The notes beneath the pieces were generated by a model. That model was not told where the DNA came from. It did not search any database and saw only the letters and a list, made by a program, of their open reading frames with translations. Of a stretch of 64,000 nt of DNA, positions 32,792 through 41,664 are shown in pieces (within the stretch, counting starts at the first letter, position 1; each line of letters starts with the position of its first letter). The DNA is taken from contig DASRES010000008.1 in NCBI GenBank assembly GCA_035651955.1, positions 45,867-109,866 on the forward strand. The letters run 5' to 3'. The DNA comes from Acidimicrobiia bacterium. GTDB taxonomy: Bacteria > Actinomycetota > Acidimicrobiia > IMCC26256 > JAMXLJ01. Made by a program: the position numbers and the translations under genes.

Positions 32792-34312
32792 TCAGGCGAC
32801 GCTCAGGCAGCCGTTGCAGCTCCCCGCGCTGCCGTAGGTCGCGCCCAGGCCGCCCGGGTTGGCGACGACGACGGTGAGCGAGCCCGGCGTCGCGTCGTTC
32901 GCGACGGTGATCGGGACCTGCAACGTCGTGGCGTTCACGTACGTCGTCGCGCCGAGCGTCACGCCCGAGGCCACGACGTAGACGGTCGCGCCGCTCACGA
33001 ACCCGCTTCCCGTCACCTTCAGGACGACGTTCGTCGAGCCGCGCGCGACCGATGGCGGGCTCACGCCGGTCACGGTCGGGACCGGTGCCATCGTCTGCTC
33101 GAAGACCTGCGGAAGGGACGACGGCCCGGGCGCCGCGTACGCGAAGTACTGCGACCACCGGGTCATGAACACCGGAGAGCCGGTCGTCACCGTCCGCACG
33201 TTGCCCGACGCGTCGGTGCTCGTCACGAGACGTGCACCGGTCGGCACGCGATAGACCGCGGCGACGGGCGACGTCGCCGCGGACGGGCCGCTCGCCTGGA
33301 TCGCGATCGTGAGGCCGTCGTTGCTCAGCGCGCCGCCCGTCGCAAAGGGATCGCCCGCGTCGACCGCGGTCGTCGTAGCGGCGACGAGATCGCGCACGTA
33401 CACGCCGGCGGCACCGCTCGGGTCGTACGCGACGATCTTCCCGTCGTGGTCGAGCGACGTCGCGACGCTGCCGTGTGCGAGCGCGTGTCCCGTCGTGTCG
33501 ACGCCGACGAAGCTCGGGACCGCGCATGATCCTGTCGGCGCGACATACGCGTTCGGCGCGCCGTTGCCGGGATTCACCGCGAAGTTCGTCGACGTCGACG
33601 TGAACGCGACCGTCGTGCCGTCGTCGCTGAGGTGCGGTCCGGTGCTCGTGCCGTTGCCGGCCACACCACCGCCCGCACACGACGACGTGCTCACGACACG
33701 AGTCGTGCCGGACTGCATGTCGCGGACGTACACCTGGTGCCCGGAGACGCCGGGCACGATGTCGTCGGCCGTCGACTCGAACGCGATGAACCGACTGTCG
33801 CTGCTGATCGAGGGGTGCGTGCTCGCGCCGTCGGTCGGTCCACCGCCGCTCGCCACGCTCACGAGCGACGTCACCTTCGTCGTCATGTTGCGCACGAACA
33901 CGTCGGTCGTGCCGTTCGTGTCGCCCGCGACGAGGTTGCTCGCGTCCGATTCGAAGACGACCTCGCCGCCGCAGCAGTCGATCGACGGGTTGCGGCTCGC
34001 GCCGTTCGCCTGGGATCCGTCGGGTGCGACGCTCACGCGCTCGACGTGGTCGTTCGTCGTGCCGACCTTGAACACGTCGGTGACGCCGTTCGTGTCGCCC
34101 GGGACGAGGTTCGTCGCGTCCGACTGGAACACGACGTAGTTGCCGGCGAGGTCGAGGACGGGGTTCGTGCTCGGCGCGTCGCCGTCGGCAGCCGTGCCGA
34201 CCGCGTGGCTCGCCTGCTTGATCCAGACGCACCCGCCGAGCGCGACGACGGTAACGAGCGCGACGGCGAGCGCGGTGAACGACGCTCGCCCCGGCCCCCT
34301 GCCCGTCTGCAC
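32792..34312 (-). CDS. Lipoprotein with TolB/WD40-like beta-propeller and IPT/TIG domain
   Basis: 506 aa. Signal peptide with lipobox LGGC (about residues 25-28). Repeated strands SNP-VFQSDATNLVPGDTNGVTDVFV show PD40-type propeller blades, the first three especially regular (VFxSDATNLVxGDTNGxxDVF). A C-terminal domain starting VTGVSPPSVARGSTNVVLKVTG is an IPT/TIG fold. The last residues CNGCLSVA end in a paired Cys. Probably a surface-exposed binding protein; no catalytic residues seen. It follows the 99-aa gene by 5 nt. Confidence 0.82.
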   Translation of the reverse strand: MQTGRGPGRASFTALAVALVTVVALGGCVWIKQASHAVGTAADGDAPSTNPVLDLAGNYVVFQSDATNLVPGDTNGVTDVFKVGTTNDHVERVSVAPDGSQANGASRNPSIDCCGGEVVFESDASNLVAGDTNGTTDVFVRNMTTKVTSLVSVASGGGPTDGASTHPSISSDSRFIAFESTADDIVPGVSGHQVYVRDMQSGTTRVVSTSSCAGGGVAGNGTSTGPHLSDDGTTVAFTSTSTNFAVNPGNGAPNAYVAPTGSCAVPSFVGVDTTGHALAHGSVATSLDHDGKIVAYDPSGAAGVYVRDLVAATTTAVDAGDPFATGGALSNDGLTIAIQASGPSAATSPVAAVYRVPTGARLVTSTDASGNVRTVTTGSPVFMTRWSQYFAYAAPGPSSLPQVFEQTMAPVPTVTGVSPPSVARGSTNVVLKVTGSGFVSGATVYVVASGVTLGATTYVNATTLQVPITVANDATPGSLTVVVANPGGLGATYGSAGSCNGCLSVA

Positions 34313-34317
34313 GCTCG

Positions 34318-34617
34318 TCAGTCCTGGTCCCGCCGGAGGATGACCACCGACCGGTCCGGGTGGTCGGGATCGAGCAGGAGCCGGACGCGCTTGTCGTCCG
34401 GACGCGTGGGCGCCTCGCTGACGATCGCGACCTCCTCCTTCTTCTCCGGCTCGAAGACGTCGCGCAGCCCGAGCATCCCCGCCGCCAGCACCGATCCCAC
34501 CGCGCTCCGCCGGAACCGGTCGACCGGTCGCTCGTACGGTTCGGCGCCCGCGGCGGGCGCGTCCAGGTCCACCGGCTCGACGTGCTCGTCGCGGTGCTCG
34601 CCGCGATCGTCGGTCAC
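34318..34617 (-). CDS. Conserved hypothetical protein, 99 aa
   Basis: 99 residues: an acidic, disordered N-terminus (DDRGEHRDEHVEPVD), then FRRSAVGSVLAAGMLGLRDVFE and a charged beta-rich end (RVRLLLDPDHPDRSVVILRR). The GTG at 34617 is fixed by TAGCCT exactly 6 nt upstream, so it is leaderless. The short AVGSVLAAGML stretch is only weakly hydrophobic. I recognise similar proteins in other actinobacteria without known function. It leads a unit with the propeller lipoprotein and is divergent from the deaminase. Confidence 0.7.
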   Translation of the reverse strand: MTDDRGEHRDEHVEPVDLDAPAAGAEPYERPVDRFRRSAVGSVLAAGMLGLRDVFEPEKKEEVAIVSEAPTRPDDKRVRLLLDPDHPDRSVVILRRDQD

Positions 34618-34623
34618 GTCACC

Positions 34624-34629
34624 AGGCTA
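34624..34629 (-). promoter_or_regulatory. TAGCCT -10 box 6 nt from GTG, leaderless
   Basis: On the minus strand TAGCCT is followed by six bases and the GTG at 34617; no Shine-Dalgarno is present. It lies back to back with the deaminase promoter. Confidence 0.6.
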
Positions 34630-34646
34630 CGCCGCGGCGACGGCGG

Positions 34647-34652
34647 TACGTT
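34647..34652 (+). promoter_or_regulatory. TACGTT -10 box 6 nt from ATG, leaderless
   Basis: TACGTT ends 6 nt before the ATG at 34659, supporting that start and a leaderless deaminase mRNA. Confidence 0.6.
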
Positions 34653-34658
34653 CTCGGG

Positions 34659-35636
34659 ATGCGCGATCTCGCCGCGCTCCCGAAGGCCCACCTCCACGTC
34701 CATCTCGACGCGTGCATGCGGATGTCGACGCTGCGGGAGCTCGCGGCGCGTGACGGCGTCGCCGTGCCGGACGTCTCGGGATACGGGGACTTCTCGAAGT
34801 TCGCGGGTGTCTACCTCGCGGCGTGCGACGTCGTCCGCAGCGACGACGACCTCCGCCGCCTGGTCCGGGAGACGATCGAGGACGCCGCCGCGCACGGTGC
34901 GACGTGGATCGAGCCGCAGTTCTACCCGCCCGATCATCGCGAGCGGCTCGGGCCCGTCGAGCACCAGGTCGAGGTCGTCCTCGACGAGGCCGCCGTCGCG
35001 GGCGCGCGCCTGGGTGTCGGTCTCGGGTTGGTGCTCGTCGCGGACCGCACGCGCGCCACGACCGTGGCCGTCGCGCAGGCGCAGCTCGCGGCGCGCTACG
35101 CGGGGCGCGGGGTGGTCGCGTTCGGGCTCGCGAACGACGAGACCCACTTCCCGCCCGAGCCGTTCGCGGACGCGTTCGCGATCGCGCGCGACGCCGGGTT
35201 GCTCTCGGTGCCGCACGCCGGTGAGCTCGCCGGGCCGGCGAGCGTCGTCGGCGCGCTCGACGCGCTCCGCGCCGATCGCATCGGGCACGGTGTGCGCGCT
35301 CTGGAGGACGGCGCGCTCGTGCAGCGGCTCGCGGACAGCGGCGTGTGCTGCGACGTGTGCCCGACGTCGAACGTGATGCTCTCGATCGTGCCGTCGCTCG
35401 CCGCGCACCCCCTCGGCGTCCTGCTCGATGCCGGAGTGCGGTGCAGCGTCGGCGCGGACGACCCGCTGCTCTTCGACACGGACGTCCTGCGCGAGTACGA
35501 GCTGTGCCGTGACGTGCTCGGCTTCGACGACGAGCGGCTCGCCGCGGTCGCGCGCACGTCGTTCGAGGCGAGCGCCGCCCCGGCCGACGTCGTGAAGGAC
35601 GCGATCACGCGCATCGACGCCTGGCTCGCGTCGTGA
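34659..35636 (+). CDS. Adenosine deaminase family protein
   Basis: 325 aa. Zinc ligands in HLHVHLD (about residues 11-17), the catalytic PHAGE loop, IGHG and a final GADDP matching the S/ADDP motif of the ADA family. Expected reaction: hydrolytic deamination of adenosine, adenine or aminodeoxyfutalosine; the second-shell sequence (HLDACMRM rather than HLDGSLRP) makes the substrate uncertain. It is the only gene of its transcript; the next gene, typA, converges 9 nt after its stop. Confidence 0.85.
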   Translation: MRDLAALPKAHLHVHLDACMRMSTLRELAARDGVAVPDVSGYGDFSKFAGVYLAACDVVRSDDDLRRLVRETIEDAAAHGATWIEPQFYPPDHRERLGPVEHQVEVVLDEAAVAGARLGVGLGLVLVADRTRATTVAVAQAQLAARYAGRGVVAFGLANDETHFPPEPFADAFAIARDAGLLSVPHAGELAGPASVVGALDALRADRIGHGVRALEDGALVQRLADSGVCCDVCPTSNVMLSIVPSLAAHPLGVLLDAGVRCSVGADDPLLFDTDVLREYELCRDVLGFDDERLAAVARTSFEASAAPADVVKDAITRIDAWLAS

Positions 35637-35645
35637 GCGCCTGCG

Positions 35646-37478
35646 TCAGTCGCGCGGCTGCTTGCGCGAGTGACGGAGCCGGCCGCGCTGCGACGCGTCG
35701 AGCACGACCTTGCGCAGCCGGACGCTCGCAGGCGTGATCTCGACGCACTCGTCGTCGGCGATGAACTCCAGCGCCTGCTCCAGCGACATCGTGCGCGGCG
35801 GCGTGAGCCGCACGAGCTCCTCCGCGGTCGACGACCGCATGTTCGTGAGCTTGCGCTCCTTCGTCGGGTTGACGTCCATGTCCTCGGCGCGCGCGTTCTC
35901 GCCCACGACCATCCCCTCGTACACCTCCACGCCCGGGCCCACGAGCAGCTCGCCCCGCTCCTGGAGGTTGAGCAACGCGTAGGTCGTGGTCACGCCCCGG
36001 CGGTCCGCGACGAGCGACCCGGCCCGCCTCGTGCGCAGCTCGCCCGTCCACGGCTCGTAGCCCTCGAACACGTGGTGCAGGATCCCGGTCCCGCGCGTCT
36101 CGGTGAGGAACTCGGTGCGGAACCCGATGAGGCCGCGCGCCGGCACGACGTACTCCATCCGGACCCAGCCGGTGCCGTGGTTCACCATCTGCTCCATGCG
36201 CCCCTTGCGCAGCGCGAGCAGCTGCGTGACGACACCGAGGTAGTCCTCGGGCACGTCGATCGCGACGCGCTCGACCGGCTCGTGCAGCTTCCCGTCGATG
36301 TCGCGCGTGACGACCTGCGGCTTGCCCACTGTGAGCTCGAAGCCCTCCCGGCGCATCGTCTCCACGAGCACCGCGAGCTGGAGCTCGCCGCGACCCTGGA
36401 CCTCCCACGCGTCCGGCCGTTCCGTCGGCAGCACGCGCAGCGAGACGTTGCCGACGAGCTCTGCGTCGAGGCGGCTCTTCACGAGTCGCGCCGTCAGCTT
36501 CGTGCCCTCGGCACCGGCGAGCGGCGAGGTGTTGATCCCGATGGTCATCGCGAGGCTCGGCTCGTCGATCGTGATGACGGGGAGCGGGCGTGCGTCGTCG
36601 GGGTCGGCGAGCGTCTCGCCGATCGTCACGCCCGGGAGCCCGGCGATCGCGACGACCTCGCCGGGACCCGCCGCGGCCGCGTCGACGCGCTCCAGGGCCT
36701 CGCTCACGTACAGCTCGGTGACGCGCACACGCTCGACGGAGCCGTCGGCCCGGCACCACGCGACGGTCTGCCCCTTGTTGATCGTGCCGTGCCTGATCCG
36801 GCAGATCGCGAGCCGCCCGACGTACGGCGACGCGTCCAGGTTCGTGACGAGCGCCTGGAGCGGGTGCGACTCGTCGTACGTCGGCGCCGGGATGTGGTCG
36901 ACCAGGAGCTCGAACAGCGGCTTCAGATCGGTGCCCGCGGTGTCCGGGTCGACCGACGCCCAACCCGCGCGCGCATTCGTGTAGACGATCGGGAAGTCGA
37001 TCTGGTCCTCACGTGCGTCGAGGTCGAGGAACAGCTCGTACGTCTCGTCGACGACCTCCGCGACGCGGGCGTCGGGCCGGTCGACCTTGTTGACGACGAG
37101 GATGACGGGCAGGCGTGCCTCGAGCGCCTTGCGCAGCACGAAGCGCGTCTGGGGGAGCGGTCCTTCGCTCGCGTCGACGAGCAGCAGGACGCCGTCGACC
37201 ATCGTGAGCCCGCGTTCGACCTCGCCGCCGAAGTCCGCGTGGCCGGGCGTGTCGACGATGTTGATCTTCACGCCCGCGTAGCGCACCGCGGTGTTCTTGG
37301 CGAGGATCGTGATGCCCTTCTCGCGCTCGAGGTCGTTCGAGTCGAGGACGCGCTCGGCAACGTCCTGGTTGGCGCGGAACGCGCCCGTCTGCCAGAGCAT
37401 GGCGTCGACGAGGGTGGTCTTGCCGTGGTCGACGTGGGCGACGATCGCCACGTTGCGCAGGTCGGCGCGCGCGGGCAT
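35646..37478 (-). CDS. typA: TypA/BipA ribosome-associated translational GTPase
   Basis: 610 aa, the normal length. [10 protein letters not shown] (P-loop), the G2 region with [25 protein letters not shown] (G3), NKVDRPDA (G4), then EF-G-like beta-barrel and alpha/beta domains and the TypA-specific C-terminus ([29 protein letters not shown], shown here as two adjacent parts). It acts on the ribosome in stress and cold response and large-subunit assembly. ATG 37478 has only a weak AAGG upstream. Single gene, convergent with the deaminase. Confidence 0.95.
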   Translation of the reverse strand: MPARADLRNVAIVAHVDHGKTTLVDAMLWQTGAFRANQDVAERVLDSNDLEREKGITILAKNTAVRYAGVKINIVDTPGHADFGGEVERGLTMVDGVLLLVDASEGPLPQTRFVLRKALEARLPVILVVNKVDRPDARVAEVVDETYELFLDLDAREDQIDFPIVYTNARAGWASVDPDTAGTDLKPLFELLVDHIPAPTYDESHPLQALVTNLDASPYVGRLAICRIRHGTINKGQTVAWCRADGSVERVRVTELYVSEALERVDAAAAGPGEVVAIAGLPGVTIGETLADPDDARPLPVITIDEPSLAMTIGINTSPLAGAEGTKLTARLVKSRLDAELVGNVSLRVLPTERPDAWEVQGRGELQLAVLVETMRREGFELTVGKPQVVTRDIDGKLHEPVERVAIDVPEDYLGVVTQLLALRKGRMEQMVNHGTGWVRMEYVVPARGLIGFRTEFLTETRGTGILHHVFEGYEPWTGELRTRRAGSLVADRRGVTTTYALLNLQERGELLVGPGVEVYEGMVVGENARAEDMDVNPTKERKLTNMRSSTAEELVRLTPPRTMSLEQALEFIADDECVEITPASVRLRKVVLDASQRGRLRHSRKQPRD

Positions 37479-37526
37479 GCGGGAAGAAGCCTTTCGGAGG
37501 GGGGCCTCCCAGTGTACGGGGTGCTC

Positions 37527-39113
37527 TCAGAGCATCGACCGCACGGTGTCGATGGTGTCGGCGTCGGCGGGGGAGCGGTCCGGCCGGTACCGCTTCACGC
37601 GCGCGAAGCGGAGCGCGACACCGCCGGAGTAGCGCGGCGAGACCTGCACACCGTCGAGCGCGATCTCGACGACGAGCTCGGGTCGCACGTGCACGGTGAT
37701 CCCTTCCTCCGCGACCGCGAGCTCTTGGAGCCGCTCGGTCTGCCACTGGAGCAGCTCGTCGGTCAGACCCTTGAACGTCTTGCCCACCATCACGAAGCCG
37801 CCGTCGGGGTCGCGCGCCCCGAGGTGGAGGTTCGACAGCCAGCCGCGCCGGCGTCCATGCCCCCACTCCGCCGCGAGCACGACGAGCTCGAGCGTCCGGA
37901 CCGGCTTGACCTTGCGCCACGACCCGCCGCGGCGCCCGGCGTCGTACGGCGACACGAGTGACTTCACCATCACACCCTCGTGGCCGGCCGCGAGCGCGTC
38001 GTCGAGCATGCGCGACGCGACAACCGGGTCGTCGGTGGTGACGGCCGGGATGCGGTGTGCGCCCGCGATCCGCTCCAGCACCGCGGCGCGCTCGCGCAGC
38101 TCGGTGTCGAGGAGGTCGGTGCCGTCGACGCGCAGCACGTCGAAGAACCACGCCCGCAGCGCGCGGCCGTCGGGGTCGATGGTGCGCTGCGAGGTGGAGC
38201 CCTGGCCGGACGGCCGGGAGGGCGGAGCCGAGCGAGCCGTCGACATCGTGTCGGCGCTGAAGCGGCGCATCGTGTCCTGGAAGCGGTCCGGCCGCGCGTC
38301 GTCACCGTCGCCCTCTTGCGACACGCCGATCGCCTCACCGTCGAGCACGACGTCGTCGACGGGCATCGCGCGCACGACGTCGGCCACCCCGGGCAGGCGC
38401 GGTGTGATGTCGTTGAGGTTGCGAGTGAAGACGCGCACGTCGTCGCCGTGGCGGTGCACCTGGATGCGCGCGCCGTCGAGCTTCCACTCGACCGACGCGG
38501 GACCCGTCTGGTCCAGCGCGTCCTCGACCGTCTCGGCGGAACCGGCGAGCATCGGGAGGACGGGTCGCAGCACCTCGAGGTGGACGTCGTCGAGCGCGGC
38601 CGCGCCCCCTTCGAGCGCGAGCCGCGCGGTGACGCGCAGGTCCCCCGTCAGCATCGCGGCACGCCGCACGCGCGCCGCAGGAGCGTGTGTGGCCTTCGCG
38701 ATCGCGTCCGCCATGATCCCCTCGAGCGCGCCTTGGCGGAGCTCGCCGACGAACAGGCGGCGCAGGAAGTCGGTCTCTGCGTGCGTCGCGCGCGCGAGCA
38801 CGCCGGTGATGATCCCGCGCCGCGCGGCGACCGAGCCGGGCCCGGTGGCGCCCAGGATGCGGTCGATCGCCGTGTCGACGTCGAGCACCGTGAGCGCCGG
38901 GTCCGTCGCGGGCGGCACGTCGATCGACGTGATCGTCCGCCACCCGACGCCGACGCGACCCTGCCGGGGGTCCCCCACGAGGAACCCGACCGCGGGCACG
39001 ACCTCGTCCGGGTGCAGCCCGCGCAGCATCGCCGCGATCGTGTCGGTCTTCGCGGTGCGCGACCGCGTGGCCGCGACCGCACTCGACGCGGCGACGAGGT
39101 CGGCGAACAGCAT
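37527..39113 (-). CDS. lig: ATP-dependent DNA ligase (LigB type)
   Basis: 528 aa: N-terminal DNA-binding domain, an adenylation domain with the nucleotidyl lysine in EWKLDGARIQVHR, VLDGEAIG, FFDVLRVDG, EGVMVKS and WRKVKP (motifs Ia-V), then an OB domain ending RFARVKRYR. Seals nicks using ATP; mycobacterial LigB is similar in size and order. Between motif III and the FFDVL strand is an odd segment (MSTARSAPPSRPSGQGSTSQ) whose DNA near 38195-38245 resembles the dispersed repeat. Probably an auxiliary repair ligase beside the NAD-dependent LigA. Confidence 0.92.
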   Translation of the reverse strand: MLFADLVAASSAVAATRSRTAKTDTIAAMLRGLHPDEVVPAVGFLVGDPRQGRVGVGWRTITSIDVPPATDPALTVLDVDTAIDRILGATGPGSVAARRGIITGVLARATHAETDFLRRLFVGELRQGALEGIMADAIAKATHAPAARVRRAAMLTGDLRVTARLALEGGAAALDDVHLEVLRPVLPMLAGSAETVEDALDQTGPASVEWKLDGARIQVHRHGDDVRVFTRNLNDITPRLPGVADVVRAMPVDDVVLDGEAIGVSQEGDGDDARPDRFQDTMRRFSADTMSTARSAPPSRPSGQGSTSQRTIDPDGRALRAWFFDVLRVDGTDLLDTELRERAAVLERIAGAHRIPAVTTDDPVVASRMLDDALAAGHEGVMVKSLVSPYDAGRRGGSWRKVKPVRTLELVVLAAEWGHGRRRGWLSNLHLGARDPDGGFVMVGKTFKGLTDELLQWQTERLQELAVAEEGITVHVRPELVVEIALDGVQVSPRYSGGVALRFARVKRYRPDRSPADADTIDTVRSML

Positions 39114-39181
39114 GCGGCGTCACCCTGTCATTCCGTGAAGCGTCAACCACACACCAGGTGCATGAGGCTTCACAGAACGGG

Positions 39182-41452
39182 TCACTGCGTCGTGATCGCG
39201 ATCTCGGCTTCGGCCTGCGGGTCGACGAACGCGGGACCGTCGACGTCGACGCGGACGCCGCCGTGGATCACGCCGGTGAACGTGAAGGGCGCCTCGTAGT
39301 CGTCGACGACGGGCAGCTCGCCGCTGTAGCCGCACGTGAGGCCGGCGCCGGTGAGCGAGAACCGGTTCGGCGTGAAGTGCGGGATGTCACCGGTCGCGAC
39401 GACCGCCCCGTCGACGAGCAACGACCCGACGCCGCGCGCCTCGCCCGTCTTCTCGAACCGGAACTGCAACCGGTGTCGGCCGGGCGGCAACGGGTCCGCG
39501 GCCTCGACACGATGGAGCTCGCGCGCGGCGAGGTTGTGCGCGTACCGCAACCGCCCGTCGAGCACGTACCACGTCCACCCGCCGAGGAACGATCCCTGTG
39601 CGAGCAGCACGCCCTCGATGCGACCGTCGGCGGGTACGTCGACGTCCGCGGTGAGGACGTGCGTGCGGTTCTTCACGTTCACGGCCGCGGCCTCGGGCAC
39701 CATCGACGAGCCGGACCGGTAGAGGTACGACGGCCGGGCCGGAACGGCGTGGGGGCGGTCGAGCACGAACGCCGAGATCGGACGGTTGTCGAGCGGCAGC
39801 ACCTGGTACTTCGCGGCCTCGACCCACCACCGCTCGACGAGCTCCTGCACGACGTCCGGGTGCTCGGCCGCGAGGTCGTGGCACTCGGACGGGTCGTCGG
39901 TGACGCGGTACAGCTCCCACGGCGCCTGGTCGATCGCGGGGTCGCCGAACTGGATCGGCACGAACGTCACGGCCTTCCAGCCGCCGTGGTAGAGCGCGCG
40001 GCAACCGAACATCTCGTAGTACTGCGTCTCGTGACGGTCGGGCGCGTCGCCGTCGCGCAACGTCGCCGCGAAGCTGACCCCTTCGATCGGGCGTTGGGTG
40101 ACGCCGCGGATCGTGTCGGGCGCGTCGATGCCGGCCACGTCGAGCACGGTCGGCACGAAGTCGATCGCGTGCACGTACTGCCGGCGCGTCTCACCGCGCC
40201 CGCCGATCCCGTTCGGCCAGTGCACGAGCAACGGATCGGCGACACCGCCCTCGTGCACCTCGCGCTTCCACCGGCGGAACGGTGTGTTGCCCGCGACGGT
40301 CCAGCCCCACGGATAGTTGTTGTGGCAGCGAGGGCCGCCGATCTCGTCGATGCGCGCGAGCGCCTCGTCCACGGTGTGCGCGACGCCGTTCCAGATCCGC
40401 ACGTCGTTCAGCGACCCGACGGGCCCGCCCTCGCTGCTCGCGCCGTTGTCGGACAGGACGACGAGCAACGTGTCGTCGAGGTCGCCCGTCTCGCGGAGGA
40501 AGTCGACGAGCCGGCCGACCTGCGCGTCCGTGTGCGACAGGTAGCCGGCGAACGCCTCCATGTAGCGCGCGTACAGCCGTTGCTCGTCGCGCGACAGCGC
40601 GTCCCAGGCGGGCACCCACTCCGGTCGCGGTGACAGCTCGGTCCCGGCCGGGAGCACTCCCAGCTCGACCTGCCGCGCCAGCGTGTGCTCGCGCCACGCG
40701 TCCCAACCCTCGTCGAAGCGACCGCGGTAGTGCTCGACCCACTCGGCCGGCGACTGATGGGGCGAGTGGCACGCGCCCGTCGCGAAGTAGAGGAAGAAGG
40801 GCTTCTCGGTGTCCACCGCGCGCAGGTCGGCGACGAGACCGATCGCCTCGTCGACGAGGTCCTCGGTCAGGTGGTAGCCGTCCTGCCAGCGGCGCGGTTG
40901 ACGGGCCTGGTGGTTGTCGCGGATCAGCGCGGGCGCGAACTGGTGCGTCTCGCCGCTGAAGAAGCCGTAGAAGCGCTCGAACCCGCGACCGAGCGGCCAC
41001 CGGTCACGGGGCGCGGCGAGGTTGCACTCGTCCTCGGGGGTGAGGTGCCACTTGCCGACGGCCCACGTCGCGTAACCGTGCTCCCGCAGGATCTCCGACA
41101 GGAAGCCGTTCTCGCGCGGGATCTGCGTGTTGTAGCCCGGGAACCCGCTGGCGAGCTCGATGACACGGCCCATGCCGTTCGAGTGGTGGTTGCGACCCGT
41201 CAGGAGGCACGAGCGAGTCGGTGAGCACAGCGCGGTCGTGTGGAAGTTCGCGTAGCGCAGCCCGTCGCGCGCGAGCGCGTCGAACGAGGGCGTCTCGATG
41301 TCCGACCCGAAGCAGCCGAGCTGCGCGAAGCCGACGTCGTCGAGCACGACGAGCACGACGTTGGGTGCGCCGCGCGGCGCGCGCACCGGTTCGGGCCACC
41401 ACGGTTGCGACTCCCAGTGGTACCGCCCGATGACGCCCCGGAACTGCTGCAT
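39182..41452 (-). CDS. Type I sulfatase (arylsulfatase-like)
   Basis: 756 aa. VLVVLDDVGFAQLGCFG gives the first calcium aspartates, and CSPTRSCLLTGR is the sulfatase signature whose Cys becomes formylglycine. VGKWHL, LSDNGAS and a C-terminal beta-rich domain (RYAHNLAARELHRVEA...) complete the fold. Hydrolyses sulfate esters. No formylglycine-generating enzyme is in the window. No clear signal peptide, so a cytoplasmic location is possible. ATG 41452 uses a GGGAG ribosome site that lies in the hairpin 41459-41493; TTG 41458 is an alternative start. Confidence 0.9.
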   Translation of the reverse strand: MQQFRGVIGRYHWESQPWWPEPVRAPRGAPNVVLVVLDDVGFAQLGCFGSDIETPSFDALARDGLRYANFHTTALCSPTRSCLLTGRNHHSNGMGRVIELASGFPGYNTQIPRENGFLSEILREHGYATWAVGKWHLTPEDECNLAAPRDRWPLGRGFERFYGFFSGETHQFAPALIRDNHQARQPRRWQDGYHLTEDLVDEAIGLVADLRAVDTEKPFFLYFATGACHSPHQSPAEWVEHYRGRFDEGWDAWREHTLARQVELGVLPAGTELSPRPEWVPAWDALSRDEQRLYARYMEAFAGYLSHTDAQVGRLVDFLRETGDLDDTLLVVLSDNGASSEGGPVGSLNDVRIWNGVAHTVDEALARIDEIGGPRCHNNYPWGWTVAGNTPFRRWKREVHEGGVADPLLVHWPNGIGGRGETRRQYVHAIDFVPTVLDVAGIDAPDTIRGVTQRPIEGVSFAATLRDGDAPDRHETQYYEMFGCRALYHGGWKAVTFVPIQFGDPAIDQAPWELYRVTDDPSECHDLAAEHPDVVQELVERWWVEAAKYQVLPLDNRPISAFVLDRPHAVPARPSYLYRSGSSMVPEAAAVNVKNRTHVLTADVDVPADGRIEGVLLAQGSFLGGWTWYVLDGRLRYAHNLAARELHRVEAADPLPPGRHRLQFRFEKTGEARGVGSLLVDGAVVATGDIPHFTPNRFSLTGAGLTCGYSGELPVVDDYEAPFTFTGVIHGGVRVDVDGPAFVDPQAEAEIAITTQ

Positions 41453-41458
41453 GGTCAA

Positions 41459-41493
41459 GGCTCCCGCGCCGCGTGATCTGCGGCGCGGGAGCC
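41459..41493 (-). terminator. 14-bp perfect hairpin holding the sulfatase ribosome site
   Basis: Arms GGCTCCCGCGCCGC (41459-41472) and 41480-41493 pair perfectly around a 7-nt loop. It can end transcription from the upstream protease gene. On the minus strand its 3' arm ends in GGGAGCC, whose GGGAG is the only Shine-Dalgarno for the sulfatase ATG, so the same structure could also hide the ribosome site. Confidence 0.65.
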
Positions 41494-41496
41494 TAA

Positions 41497-41603
41497 AGGC
41501 GAGCGGCCGCGAGGCGGGTATCCCGCCGAGCAGCGAGCCGGGGCCCCGGGAGCGGCGAGCGTCACGAGCCGGCTATCCCGCGCGAGGAGCGAGTGCGACC
41601 ACG
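41497..41603 (+). repeat. Two tandem copies of the dispersed palindromic element
   Basis: Copy 1 (41497-41545) has GGCGAGCGG, a stem GGCGGG-TAT-CCCGCC (41513-41527) and GCAGCGAGCC. Copy 2 (41549-41603) has GAGCGGCGAGCGTC, an imperfect stem with TATCCCG, and GAGCGAGTGCGACCA. Flanks and the TAT loop match the units at 62264-62440. It occupies the space between the protease and sulfatase genes. Confidence 0.75.
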
Positions 41604-41664
41604 GGGTTGCCTGGCGCTGTGTGCGCCGAGAGCGGGGATATGACGTGCGCGTCACGTTCGGCCG

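Noticed and set aside
35670..37961. A long plus-strand open frame opposite typA and lig
   Set aside because: No recognisable domain; the opposite strand encodes complete TypA and ligase.
39135..39173. Weak stem GTGAAGC/GCTTCAC between lig and the sulfatase gene
   Set aside because: Only 7 bp with a 25-nt loop; not convincing as terminator.
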